DNA of 64,000 nucleotides, from contig CAZYFM010000005.1 of assembly GCA_964646885.1 (NCBI GenBank), forward strand, positions 1 through 64,000. The letters run 5' to 3'. A model generated the notes under the pieces. That model made no database searches and was not told where the DNA came from. It saw only the letters and a program-made list of their open reading frames with translations. Both the position numbers and the translations under genes were made by a program. This DNA is from SZUA-430 sp964646885 (lineage in GTDB: Bacteria > Pseudomonadota > Alphaproteobacteria > Micropepsales > Micropepsaceae). Within the stretch, counting starts at the first letter, position 1, and each line of letters starts with the position of its first letter. This document shows positions 17,275-25,075 of this stretch, in pieces.

Positions 17275-17908
17275 GGACGGGCTCCACGGCTGTCGCCAGC
17301 GCGAACCGTGCCTTGAGACGGCTGTCATGTGTAGCGATGACGAGCGAAGCTCCCGTATCGGCTGCGGCCTGCTCGAGCAGCGATGCAACGGATTCACAGG
17401 CGGCATCATCGAGACTTGCGGTTGGCTCGTCCGCCAGGATGAGCGATGGCTTGAGCAGCATGGCACGCGCAATGGCAACCCGTTGCGCCTCGCCGCGCGA
17501 CAGCCGTTCGGCCGGTCGCAAGGCCTTGTCACCCACGCCCAGCGAGGCCAGCAGCGACAGGGCGCGCTCGCGGTCCTGCCCGACGCCTGCAGCAAAGGGG
17601 GACAGCATGAGATTGTCGAGGGCGCTGAGACCCGGCACCAGATGCAGGTCCTGGAAGATGAAGCCAATCATGCGTCCCCGGCTCCGGTCCCTCTCGGCTG
17701 ACGACAGGCGCGACAGCTCGACACCCGCGATGGATACCGTGCCTTTCATGATGTCGGCGAGCCCCGCCATCGCCAGCAGCACGGTCGACTTCCCCGAGCC
17801 CGACGGACCCAGCAACAGCTGCGCCTGCCCGGGTCCTGCAGACATCGACGGAACGCGCACGACGGCCTTGCCCCCGTAGCCGGCAACAAGGTCTTTCACT
17901 TCGAGCAT
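17267..17908 (-). CDS. LolD/MacB-type ABC transporter ATP-binding protein
   Basis: This is a 213-residue ATPase partner of the FtsX-like permease. It has the Walker A GPSGSGKST, the signature LSRGEAQRVAIARAML, the Walker B LILADEPTASLD and the switch THDSRL. The alternative GTG at 17920 would add four residues, and the ATG at 17908 has GGGTGGG upstream at good spacing. It overlaps the end of the thioredoxin-like gene by 13 bases and the start of the permease by 8. This tight chain supports one operon and a heteromeric complex with a dimer of ATPases. Confidence 0.88.
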   Translation of the reverse strand: MLEVKDLVAGYGGKAVVRVPSMSAGPGQAQLLLGPSGSGKSTVLLAMAGLADIMKGTVSIAGVELSRLSSAERDRSRGRMIGFIFQDLHLVPGLSALDNLMLSPFAAGVGQDRERALSLLASLGVGDKALRPAERLSRGEAQRVAIARAMLLKPSLILADEPTASLDDAACESVASLLEQAAADTGASLVIATHDSRLKARFALATAVEPVHE

Positions 17909-18387
17909 GTAGCGGCCCACCCGTTGACAACGTCAGATCCAAGCAGTCCGACACGCCGCGCACAGACCTCGCCCTTCCTGTCGAGGCCGAGAGCGAGCGG
18001 CAAGGCCGGCTTTTCAGGATTGAGCAGGGCAAGAACATCAGCGGGCTTTCCAGATGCGATCCAGGCTGTCGCAAATGCGGCCTCGTGCGGCAGGGCTTCG
18101 CGCGCCCGAGCAGGTTCATCCAGCGCGAGGGTCACGTAACCCCAACCTGGCGTTCGCGCCGCAATCTCCTTGAGATGCCTCAACTCCTCAAGACAGGGCG
18201 CACAGCCCTGCATCCAGACCACGATCACGTGCGGCTGGTCGGGCAAGCCGGAGACATCGACCGGGTGCCCGTCGTGGAGCCGGGCAAGCGGCGGCAAGTC
18301 CGACGCCCGCGCAATGGCACACACAGTGACGGCCACGATGAGCACGCACGCAGGCACCATCCGGTTGAACATCGCACGCCCTGTCAT
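17896..18387 (-). CDS. Secreted thioredoxin-fold (TlpA-like) protein
   Basis: This 163-residue exported protein has a hydrophobic N-terminal signal (about 7-27) and a thioredoxin fold with the active site CAPC in VVWMQGCAPCLEELRHLKEI. The C-terminus has VCARRVGLL and ends ATCSK, giving a second pair of cysteines. The start at 18387 has AGGAGG eight bases upstream. It is the first gene of the operon with the ABC pair and DUF3299 protein. TlpA-like proteins reduce disulfides or deliver copper to cuproproteins, so a metal or redox role for the operon is reasonable but unproven. Confidence 0.78.
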   Translation of the reverse strand: MTGRAMFNRMVPACVLIVAVTVCAIARASDLPPLARLHDGHPVDVSGLPDQPHVIVVWMQGCAPCLEELRHLKEIAARTPGWGYVTLALDEPARAREALPHEAAFATAWIASGKPADVLALLNPEKPALPLALGLDRKGEVCARRVGLLGSDVVNGWAATCSK

Positions 18388-18955
18388 GGGTCGCCTCCTG
18401 GTCCACCCTCGCCCCGGCGGGGATGGCAGCACTGAACCATGAGTCTACGCGACGGGAATCCGGCGGCGCAATCGGTTCACGGCCCCGTCTCCGGTGTCAA
18501 AACCGCACGTTTCCGGCTCAAGGCAGCCTTGAGGAGATGACTGCCCAAACATCAGCCGCTTGACGGGAGTGTGACGGGCGCAGCTTTCCCAGCCCCCGCG
18601 GGCGAGGCCAAGACGCGTGGCGGTCTTCGTCCGCGGAACGGACAAGGCACTCTGGAGCAACTCCTGCAACATCAAGACCAACACCTGGTCAGGTTTCGTG
18701 AGCCGCGGCGGAAAATTCTCTTCATCGCCCAGCGCCGTGCGCTATGCGCACACCGGCCTGGGCGGTCAATATCCTAAAGGCGCAACACCGATCGACAGCG
18801 ACTTCAGGATCGGAACGGCAAAGCCGGGCAACACGCTCTACGCATTCCACCGCGACGGCGCCGTCGCCGTCATGCGCTACGATTCAGGACAGAAGCTCTG
18901 AAACTAACGGCCCCTCATGTGTCGACAACGATGAGGGGCGATCATCGATACGCGT
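18388..18955. other. Low-coding stretch of 568 bases around a gene remnant
   Basis: Apart from the lectin-like fragment at 18617-18901 I see no gene here. A perfect seven-base hairpin, CTCAAGG/CCTTGAG, spans 18517-18533 and could end a lost transcript. Promoters are not evident. Confidence 0.5.
18617..18901 (+). pseudogene. Remnant of a PLL-like beta-propeller lectin repeat protein
   Basis: A 94-residue open frame reads AVFVRGTDKALWSNSCNIKT and later GTAKPGNTLYAFHRDGAVAVMRY. The phrase VFVRGTDxALW is the repeat signature of PLL-like propeller lectins and related bacterial secreted proteins, which carry five to seven such blades. Only one or two blades remain, there is no signal peptide, and no good ribosome site precedes the ATG. 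I take it as the tail of a decayed gene. It could alternatively be a very short intact protein, which I consider less likely. Confidence 0.4.
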
Positions 18956-19465
18956 CTAGGGTATTGGGGTGAGAAGATGTTCATGCTCCGCCATCTTTGA
19001 AAGATAGTCCTTTGGCAACCTGACCACCTTGTAGGCCTTGACGCTCTTCTGCGCGCGCAGCAGCTCGGCGATGACCATGTCACCACATCGCAAGTCCTTG
19101 CGCTTGCGCCGTCCATACACATAGGGAATGTCGTATGGAAGTTTCTCGGCGTTGAGCGTGCAGTATCCCGACAACGGATACAGCCAGCTTATCCTGCAGA
19201 TGACCCGAACATATTGCCCCCACGGCGGCCACACATCCGCCGGAGCCGATGGCGGTGGTCCAAGTCTCAGCGTACTGGCGACATGACCTCCTCGCCGCTC
19301 ATATCCGGAAAAAACCACGCGCCTTCCAACATGGGACGCATCGAAGGACAGATCTCCTGGTCTTGTGACGCTGTACGTGAAGCGCCTGCCGTCATCTGCA
19401 CGCAGGCAGGCGAAGCTGTGGTCTTCACCAACGCTTTCTATGGTGCCGGTAAGGGGACGTCGCAT
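18956..19465 (-). CDS. Hypothetical protein with possible OB/cold-shock-like N-terminus
   Basis: I do not recognise this 169-residue protein. The start at 19465 gives MRRPLTGTIESVGEDHSFACLR, followed by RRFTYSVTRPGDLSFD and GRRVVFSGYERRGG. The spacing of glycine, aromatic and small residues is like a cold-shock or OB fold, but RNP motifs are not clear. The second half is rich in Tyr, Arg and Lys (GRRKRKDLRCGDMVIAELL). There is no signal peptide. It stands alone. An RNA- or DNA-binding function is only a guess. Confidence 0.5.
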   Translation of the reverse strand: MRRPLTGTIESVGEDHSFACLRADDGRRFTYSVTRPGDLSFDASHVGRRVVFSGYERRGGHVASTLRLGPPPSAPADVWPPWGQYVRVICRISWLYPLSGYCTLNAEKLPYDIPYVYGRRKRKDLRCGDMVIAELLRAQKSVKAYKVVRLPKDYLSKMAEHEHLLTPIP

Positions 19466-19774
19466 CTCATGCTCTTTGTCGCTGAGGCACGCCGCCAAAC
19501 GACGTCGGGACCAGCGCCTCGGTGGCCTCAGAGAAAGATAATGGCATTCACCTCAGCACCGCAACACAGAGCTCGACATGGCGCTCGTGATCTTCAACCT
19601 CGTACACGAAATGGTCTGGACTGCGCATGTTGTCATGTAACGATCGCAGAGTCTGGGGCAACGAGCAAGTCATGGACAATGCTGACGGCCGGAGGTCGCT
19701 CCACTCCCACACGCCAGACAGATGCATGAACCTTCTGCATCGTCGGCAACATGGATTCTCCTCCGGGACTGAGA
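19466..19774. other. 309-base gap with no convincing gene
   Basis: Short open frames exist on both strands, including a 59-codon minus-strand frame ending at 19548, but none has a ribosome site or recognisable sequence. The stretch probably holds the promoter of the hypothetical minus-strand gene downstream of it. Confidence 0.45.
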
Positions 19775-20707
19775 TCAGGATCGCTTGCGCTTGCCGATGT
19801 GAAAGGTCACCAGAAACAGCTGATGGTCTGCTGAGCCTGAGACGTGGTGCGCCCCCTTCATCGAATAAGCGGTCAGCGTGTCCGTGATCCACCACTCCGT
19901 TCCTTGCATGAGGTTGTCCGCTTTTGTGGAACGCCCCGCTGGCGCCTTTCCGAAGCATTTTTGCACGAGCCGGTTCTGCTGCTGCTCAAACTGTGCAACC
20001 TGGGACTTGCTCGCGTTGATCAGGTCGGCGGTTTGGCAGAACAGCAGGTTTGATCCTTCATTGACCAGGCAGGGCCGGTACCAGGGCTGCACATTGAGAA
20101 CGGCATCAAAGAAAGGCTCGCCGTTCTCGTACCACTCGCTTCCATCAGGTTCGAATTTCTCCATGACCGCGCGGAAGTCGCCCTTCGCAGCCTCCCGCGC
20201 AATCTCCTGGAAGCACAGGCACTGCGCCTGCTGGTGAATGGCATCCGCCACAGCCTTCGGCATCGGCCGCGCAGGACCCAGCGTTGTAGGTGCATCCGAA
20301 TAGGGCACTCCCTTCAGGGTCTGCCCCTTCATCGTGATCGCGACTTCACCATTCGCAAACACGATGTCGACGCAGTAGTTGGCGGCGCGCCCCTTGAAGT
20401 CGATGCACAGGCTTTTCGGTGTCTTGCCCGCGAAGTATTTGCCGGTGATGCGGTCATGGTGTGGTGCGGGCCGCTCGACCGTGACCAGCATCTCGCGGAA
20501 ATGATAGATGAGAAAGCCGTCACTGGTTTGGAGAGGAACATGCGTACCGACCAGATCACGGGCTGCTTTCATTCCCGAAACGGGAATGCGCAGGCTGTCC
20601 AGGAACTTGTCCGCGTCCTCGCCCTTCAGGACGGAGCTCGCATGGGCGCTGCCGGCAAGGATGCCGAGGAAAACTAATAGCGCCAATAACCTGATGCTTC
20701 CAACCAT
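19775..20707 (-). CDS. Hypothetical secreted protein
   Basis: This is a 310-residue protein with a clear signal peptide from the ATG at 20707 (MVGSIRLLALLVFLGILAGSAHA). The mature part contains four to six cysteines (CIDFKGRAANYCVD, then CLCFQEIA, then CLVNEGSNLLFCQ), which suggests disulfides in the periplasm. The C-terminus forms a beta-rich segment ending LFLVTFHIGKRKRS. I do not recognise the family. It follows the GST gene on the same strand by 90 bases that include a hairpin, so it is probably transcribed separately. Confidence 0.6.
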   Translation of the reverse strand: MVGSIRLLALLVFLGILAGSAHASSVLKGEDADKFLDSLRIPVSGMKAARDLVGTHVPLQTSDGFLIYHFREMLVTVERPAPHHDRITGKYFAGKTPKSLCIDFKGRAANYCVDIVFANGEVAITMKGQTLKGVPYSDAPTTLGPARPMPKAVADAIHQQAQCLCFQEIAREAAKGDFRAVMEKFEPDGSEWYENGEPFFDAVLNVQPWYRPCLVNEGSNLLFCQTADLINASKSQVAQFEQQQNRLVQKCFGKAPAGRSTKADNLMQGTEWWITDTLTAYSMKGAHHVSGSADHQLFLVTFHIGKRKRS

Positions 20708-20769
20708 GAGACTTGCCTGCACTGGATGATGCAGGCTTATCTCAAAGTCGACGGGAACAGGCAAGGCGG

Positions 20770-20786
20770 GCGGGCTGGAAGCCCGC
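20770..20786 (-). terminator. Possible terminator after GST gene
   Basis: Seven-base arms GCGGGCT and AGCCCGC pair exactly around GGA, twelve bases after the GST stop on the minus strand. No T-tract follows, so the call is tentative. Confidence 0.35.
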
Positions 20787-20797
20787 GCTCCCGGGGA

Positions 20798-21451
20798 TCA
20801 CGCCCTTGGTTGGCTCATGTAGTCGCTGAGCGCCTTGGTCAGCTCACCCAGCACCTTGGCGACGCTCGCATCGGCCTGCACGGCCGCCCAGTACGCCTTC
20901 ACCTTCGGCGTGGCGTCCAGCAGCGTTGCCTGGCCGAAGGCCGGCGCGATCGCATTCACGAAGAACATCGACGGCACGAGCGCGCAGTCCGCGAGTGACG
21001 CCGACGCACCCAGCGCGTAAGGACCACCCGTGATGTAGTGCTCAAGCCCCTTGAGCCCCTTCGACAGCTCCGTCAGCTGCTCGTCGACCACCTTCGCATT
21101 GCGCGTCTTCGGATCGAACTGCTCGAAGAGCTCGAACAGCGGATTGAGGATATAGTCATTAGCAATGTTGTAGATCACCCGCATGCGCGCCCTCTCTTTC
21201 GCATCCGAGGGGCGCAGCGACGGCGTCGGGTGGACGTCCTCGATATACTCGCCGATCACGCTCGACTCCGGCAGGCAGAAACCGTTGTGGTCGATCGCCG
21301 GGATCTTCTCCAGCGGATTGATCCTTGCGTACTCCGGCGTATGCGTCCCGCCGGCCGGCACCGAGATCATCTCGGCCTTCAGCCCCTTGAGATAGACCTG
21401 CAGGCGAACGCGGGCGGCGTAAGGCGAAAGGCCGGAGTCATAGATCTTCAT
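20798..21451 (-). CDS. Glutathione S-transferase family protein
   Basis: This 217-residue cytosolic GST-like protein starts at 21451 with GGAAG upstream. The N-terminal thioredoxin-like domain reads MKIYDSGLSPYAARVRLQVY with NPLEKIPAIDHNGFCLPESSVIGEYIED, which has the cis-Pro and the ES pair that binds the glutathione gamma-glutamyl group. The C-terminal all-helical domain holds SLADCALVPSMFFVNAI, close to the N-capping box. Substrate is unknown. The upstream gap carries a LexA-like promoter, although that promoter points the other way. Confidence 0.85.
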   Translation of the reverse strand: MKIYDSGLSPYAARVRLQVYLKGLKAEMISVPAGGTHTPEYARINPLEKIPAIDHNGFCLPESSVIGEYIEDVHPTPSLRPSDAKERARMRVIYNIANDYILNPLFELFEQFDPKTRNAKVVDEQLTELSKGLKGLEHYITGGPYALGASASLADCALVPSMFFVNAIAPAFGQATLLDATPKVKAYWAAVQADASVAKVLGELTKALSDYMSQPRA

Positions 21452-21952
21452 GGGAGCTTCCTTTCCAGGCGCGGCAAGCCGCGGCAACAATACGGGCGCA
21501 AGGCCTTACGCCCTGCGCAGGCGGCCGTCAAACGGGCCGTCAGGCGCCGCGCGAGCCATTGCGGGTGCGGCGAAACGAGCCATTGCGGTTCAGGGTTTTT
21601 GTTCCTATTATGTTCCAACCCATCAATCCGGCCACGCATGACCAAGGGAGACCTGCAACACCCCGCGCGCAAAACTTCACCGGCCCGGAGCGGCCGACTG
21701 AAAAACATCATACGAAAGTGTCATCTTCATCGGTGAAAAACGCAGGAACAAGCCAAAATCAGCAACAGGCATTCGGGAGGAGTGTCATCTTCTGAAGCCC
21801 CTCCCCGGCAGCACAAAATTCAGGATTGCACCCATAAGGTGAGCGCCGACACACCTCACCCTTTCCCGGATCGCGCTATCATGCAGGCAGCACTCGCCGT
21901 AAGGCCATTGGAAACAGCCCCGGACACGAACGACTACAGCCCGGACCAGACG
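21452..21952. other. 501-base intergenic region with repeats and an SOS-like promoter
   Basis: No convincing gene is visible. It holds two copies of CGAGCCATTGCGG (21552-21564 and 21576-21588), two copies of GTGTCATCTTC (21718-21728 and 21782-21792), and the LexA-like promoter at 21583-21615. A 32-codon frame from 21637 (MTKGDLQHPARK...) follows the promoter but lacks a ribosome site. Confidence 0.5.
21583..21615 (+). promoter_or_regulatory. Promoter with alphaproteobacterial LexA-type box
   Basis: GTTC at 21601-21604 and GTTC at 21612-21615 are separated by exactly seven bases (CTATTAT), matching the GTTC-N7-GTTC LexA box known in Alphaproteobacteria. The spacer contains a -10-like TATTAT (21606-21611), and TTGCGG (21583-21588) lies 17 bases upstream as a possible -35. 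A repressor bound here would cover the -10. Transcription would run toward the peptidase and pqq genes, leaving a leader of over 300 bases, or toward an unannotated short gene. Confidence 0.55.
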
Positions 21953-23029
21953 ATGACCGCCACGACCCTGTTCGCGAAGGACTACTTCGAGGCCCGCAGC
22001 AAGTTCCGGCTCGCGGCGACGGCCGCAGGCGCCGCGCTATTCCAGTACCGGCATCCGCATGCACGGGGCCCGCAGGGCGAGGAACTCTTCATCGACGTCG
22101 CCGTCTGCGGATCCGGTGACACGACGCTTCTGGCCGTCGCGGGAACGCATGGCGTCGAGGGCTACGCGGGCTCGGCCGTCCTGACCGGCTGGCTGCGCGA
22201 AGGCACGCCGAACGTGCCCGGCCTGCGCCAGGTCTTCGTGCACGCCCTCAACCCGCACGGCTTTGCCTGGGACCGCCGCGTGACCGAGGACAATGTCGAC
22301 CTGAACCGCAACTTCGTCGACTGGTCGGCCCCCCTGCCCGCCAATCTCGACTACGCGCTGCTGGCCGACGCCATCGCTCCCGCGAGCCTCGATGACGCTG
22401 CGACCGAGGCCGCAAGCCGCGCCCTGCGCAACTACGCGAAGGAGCACGGCGCCTTCGCGATGCAGGAGACGATCAGCAAGGGTCAGTACACGCACCCCGA
22501 GGGCATGTATTTCGGCGGCACGCGCGCGCAATGGTCGGCAACGACCCTGCGCCACATCGTGGCCACGCACGCGCTGCCCTGCCGCCGCGCCGCTGTCCTC
22601 GACTTCCACACGGGCCTCGGTCCCTATGGCCAGGCCGAGCTCATCAGCGAGGACGCGACGGACAGTCCCGCCTATCGCCGCGCCACCGCCTGGTTCGGCA
22701 GCGAGGTCTCCTCGACCCGCGCCGGCGACTCCGTCTCGGCGCAGGTTTACGGCAGCCTCGACTCGGCGATCCCCTCGATGTTCGGCGGCGCCGAAACCAC
22801 GACCATCTGCGTGGAATACGGAACCCAATCGACGCTCGAGGTCTTCTTCGCCCTGCGCGCCGATAACTGGCTTCACGCGATCGGCGGCCTCGGCCATCCG
22901 GACCGCGCCGCCATCAAGGCCCAGATCCGCGGCGCCTTCTACCCGGAGGCCGACGACTGGAAGGCCATGATCTGGGAGCGGGGAAAAGCCGTCATCGGGC
23001 AGGCGATCGCCGGCCTGAAAGCCCGCTAG
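21953..23029 (+). CDS. DUF2817 / M14-like zinc carboxypeptidase family protein
   Basis: This is a 358-residue cytoplasmic metallopeptidase-like protein of the DUF2817 family, related to M14 carboxypeptidases and succinylglutamate desuccinylase. I chose 21953 because MTATTLFAKDYFEARSKFRLAA matches the usual family start. Further upstream starts exist at 21881 and 21782. Zinc ligands appear in GTHGVEGYAGS (the HxxE pair) and in LDFHTGLGPYGQ, and the catalytic Glu in CVEYGTQS. It ends 64 bases before pqqA on the same strand. Substrate is unknown, and the place beside pqqA raises the question of PqqA processing. Confidence 0.82.
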   Translation: MTATTLFAKDYFEARSKFRLAATAAGAALFQYRHPHARGPQGEELFIDVAVCGSGDTTLLAVAGTHGVEGYAGSAVLTGWLREGTPNVPGLRQVFVHALNPHGFAWDRRVTEDNVDLNRNFVDWSAPLPANLDYALLADAIAPASLDDAATEAASRALRNYAKEHGAFAMQETISKGQYTHPEGMYFGGTRAQWSATTLRHIVATHALPCRRAAVLDFHTGLGPYGQAELISEDATDSPAYRRATAWFGSEVSSTRAGDSVSAQVYGSLDSAIPSMFGGAETTTICVEYGTQSTLEVFFALRADNWLHAIGGLGHPDRAAIKAQIRGAFYPEADDWKAMIWERGKAVIGQAIAGLKAR

Positions 23030-23093
23030 CCCTATTGCGCCGCCGGAGCCCTTGCGCCACACTCGACCTCGTCAATGCAACCGAGGTGGCCTC

Positions 23094-23174
23094 ATGAAGA
23101 AGTCCTGGCGCAAACCGAAGATCCGCGAAATCTCCGCCGCGATGGAGATCAACTGCTACTGCTCAGCGGAGTAA
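23094..23174 (+). CDS. pqqA: PQQ precursor peptide PqqA
   Basis: This is a 26-residue peptide, MKKSWRKPKIREISAAMEIN followed by CYCSAE. It is the substrate for PQQ: Glu18 and Tyr22 stand in the invariant ExxxY arrangement (EINCY) and are cross-linked by PqqE. A GAGG element precedes the ATG by about eight bases. It is slightly longer than the 23-24 residue enterobacterial form and carries two cysteines next to the Tyr, as many alphaproteobacterial homologues do. Being first in the cluster and short, it is easily missed by gene callers. It would normally be the most strongly translated gene of the set. Confidence 0.92.
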   Translation: MKKSWRKPKIREISAAMEINCYCSAE

Positions 23175-23205
23175 GAAGGGCGGCGCCCGACCGCGCCGCA
23201 CCTCC

Positions 23206-24093
23206 ATGAAACTCATCGTGCTCGGGGCGGCAGCCGGAGGCGGCTTCCCGCAATGGAACGTTGCAAGCCCGAACAATCGCCGGGCCTTTGCACAGGATCC
23301 TGACTGCCCCCAGCTCACCCAGTGCAGCCTCGCCGCGTCGGCCAATGGCACGGACTGGGTCCTCCTCAACGCCAGCCCCGACATCCGCCAGCAGGTCCTG
23401 GGCACGCCCGAGCTCCACCCGACCCAGGCGCCCCGCTCCTCGCCCATCCGCGCGGTCATCCTGACCGGCGCCGACATCGACGCGATCACCGGCCTCCTGA
23501 CCTTGCGCGAGCGCCAGCCCTTCACGGTCTGGGCAACGGACTACGTGCTGCAGGTCCTGCGCACCAACGCCGTCTTCAATGTGCTGAACCGCGAGCTCGT
23601 CCAGTTCCGCACCATCCAGCCCGGCCGCAGCTTCGAGCCCGTGCCCGGCCTCGCCTGCACCCCCATCGACACGCCCGGCAAGCCACCGCTCTACCTCGAG
23701 GGCCGCGACGGCATCGACCCGGTCGAGGGCTCGTCCATTGGCGTCACGCTGGAAGCCGGCAACCGCAAGGCCATCTTCATGCCGGCCTGCGCCGAGATCA
23801 CCCTCGACATCCTGCTCGCGCTGGAAGGCGCCGACGCCCTGTTCTTCGACGGCACGCTCTGCGTGGACGACGAGATGATCCGCTCCGGCGAGGGCACCAA
23901 GACGGCCCGGCGCATGGGCCACGTCTCGATGGACCATGCGATCACCCGCTTGCGCGATGTCAATGTGAAGCGCCGCTATTTCATCCATATCAACAACACC
24001 AACCCCGTCCTCAACCGCGCCTCGGACGAGCGCCGCGTCATCGAGAAGGCGGGATGGAAGATTGCCGAGGACGGAATGAGGATTGACCTGTGA
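23206..24093 (+). CDS. pqqB: PQQ biosynthesis protein PqqB
   Basis: This 295-residue protein of the metallo-beta-lactamase fold acts in the late steps of PQQ synthesis (proposed tyrosine hydroxylation). The N-terminus MKLIVLGAAAGGGFPQWN and the segment ASPDIRQQ are diagnostic of PqqB, together with GADIDAITGLLTLRE and MGHVSMD. It begins 31 bases after pqqA and its stop overlaps the GTG start of pqqC by four bases, so translation is coupled. Confidence 0.95.
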   Translation: MKLIVLGAAAGGGFPQWNVASPNNRRAFAQDPDCPQLTQCSLAASANGTDWVLLNASPDIRQQVLGTPELHPTQAPRSSPIRAVILTGADIDAITGLLTLRERQPFTVWATDYVLQVLRTNAVFNVLNRELVQFRTIQPGRSFEPVPGLACTPIDTPGKPPLYLEGRDGIDPVEGSSIGVTLEAGNRKAIFMPACAEITLDILLALEGADALFFDGTLCVDDEMIRSGEGTKTARRMGHVSMDHAITRLRDVNVKRRYFIHINNTNPVLNRASDERRVIEKAGWKIAEDGMRIDL

Positions 24094-24812
24094 GCCTGCT
24101 CACCCCCGCTGAATTCGAGGCGGCCTTCAGGGCCATCGGCGCCGCGCGCTACCACAACCACCACCCGTTCCACAAACTCCTGCACGCCGGCAAGCTCGAC
24201 CGCCGCCAGGTGCAGGCCTGGGCCCTGAACCGCTACATCTACCAGTGCCGCATCCCGATCAAGGACGCGATCATCGTCTCGCGCCTGCCGACACCGGAAC
24301 TCCGCGCGACCTGGCGCGTGCGCATCGAGGACCACGACGGCACCGACGGCAGCGACGGCGGCATCGCACGCTGGCTCAGGCTCACCGACGGCCTCGACCT
24401 GCCCCGCGAGGATGTTGTCTCCGAACGCCTCGCCCTGCCCGCCACCATCTTCGCAGCCGATGCCTATGTGCATTTCACCCGAGACCGGTCCGTGCTCGAG
24501 GCCGTGGCCTCGTCGCTGACCGAGATGTTCGCCCCGACCATCATCGCCGAGCGCGTCCAGGGCATGCTCGCCGGCTACGACTTCATCTCGAAGGAAACGC
24601 TGGCCTATTTTGGTCAACGCATGACCCAGGCCCCCCGCGACGCGGACTTTGCCCTCCGCTATTGCACCGCACATGCACGCACCCGCGAGGAGCAGGTCCT
24701 CTGCCTGAAGGCGCTCGAGTTCAAGTGCAGCGTGCTCTGGTCAATGCTGGATGCCCTGTACTATGCTTACGTCTCGCCGGGCCATGTACCACCCGGCGCA
24801 TTTGGATCATGA
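24090..24812 (+). CDS. pqqC: Pyrroloquinoline-quinone synthase PqqC
   Basis: This 240-residue cofactorless oxidase carries out the final ring closure and eight-electron oxidation to PQQ. It starts with a GTG that overlaps the pqqB stop. Residues such as ARYHNHHPFHKLLHAGKLDR, QAWALNRYIYQCRIPIKDA and DHDGTDGSDGGI form the known helical-bundle active site. The stop overlaps the pqqD start by four bases (ATGA). The length and the conserved His/Arg/Tyr residues argue for an active enzyme. Confidence 0.95.
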   Translation: MSLLTPAEFEAAFRAIGAARYHNHHPFHKLLHAGKLDRRQVQAWALNRYIYQCRIPIKDAIIVSRLPTPELRATWRVRIEDHDGTDGSDGGIARWLRLTDGLDLPREDVVSERLALPATIFAADAYVHFTRDRSVLEAVASSLTEMFAPTIIAERVQGMLAGYDFISKETLAYFGQRMTQAPRDADFALRYCTAHARTREEQVLCLKALEFKCSVLWSMLDALYYAYVSPGHVPPGAFGS

Positions 24813-25075
24813 CCGACGACACGAAGCCCAGGCTGGCCCCAGGGGTCAAGCTCCGCAACGGCGACAAGCGCGGCCCGCATTTGCTGGGCCCCGAGCGCGT
24901 GCTGGAGCTCGACGACATCGCCCTCTCGATCGTCCAGCAGATGGATGGCACGCGCCGCATCTCCGACATCGCGCAGGCCCTCGCCAAGGAATATGACGAG
25001 AAGGCCGAGGTCATCCGCGCCGACATTGACAGCCTCCTGAAGGACCTGACCGCGAAGGGGTACGTGAAGCCGTGA
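24809..25075 (+). CDS. pqqD: PQQ peptide chaperone PqqD
   Basis: This 88-residue RiPP recognition element protein binds PqqA and presents it to PqqE. RLAPGVKLRNGDKRGPHLLGPERVLEL and IVQQMDGTRRISDIAQALAKEY are the standard PqqD winged-helix phrases. It overlaps pqqC by four bases and the GTG start of pqqE by four bases, a run of coupled starts that keeps PqqD and PqqE in matched amounts. Confidence 0.95.
   Translation: MTDDTKPRLAPGVKLRNGDKRGPHLLGPERVLELDDIALSIVQQMDGTRRISDIAQALAKEYDEKAEVIRADIDSLLKDLTAKGYVKP

Noticed and set aside
19548..19958. 136-codon minus-strand frame and its 59-codon inner frame
   Set aside because: It has no ribosome site or recognisable sequence and overlaps the secreted protein gene at 19775-20707 in another frame.
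21637..21735. 32-codon frame after the LexA-like promoter
   Set aside because: It lacks a Shine-Dalgarno and has no known relative, so I kept it only as a possibility in the finding on the promoter.
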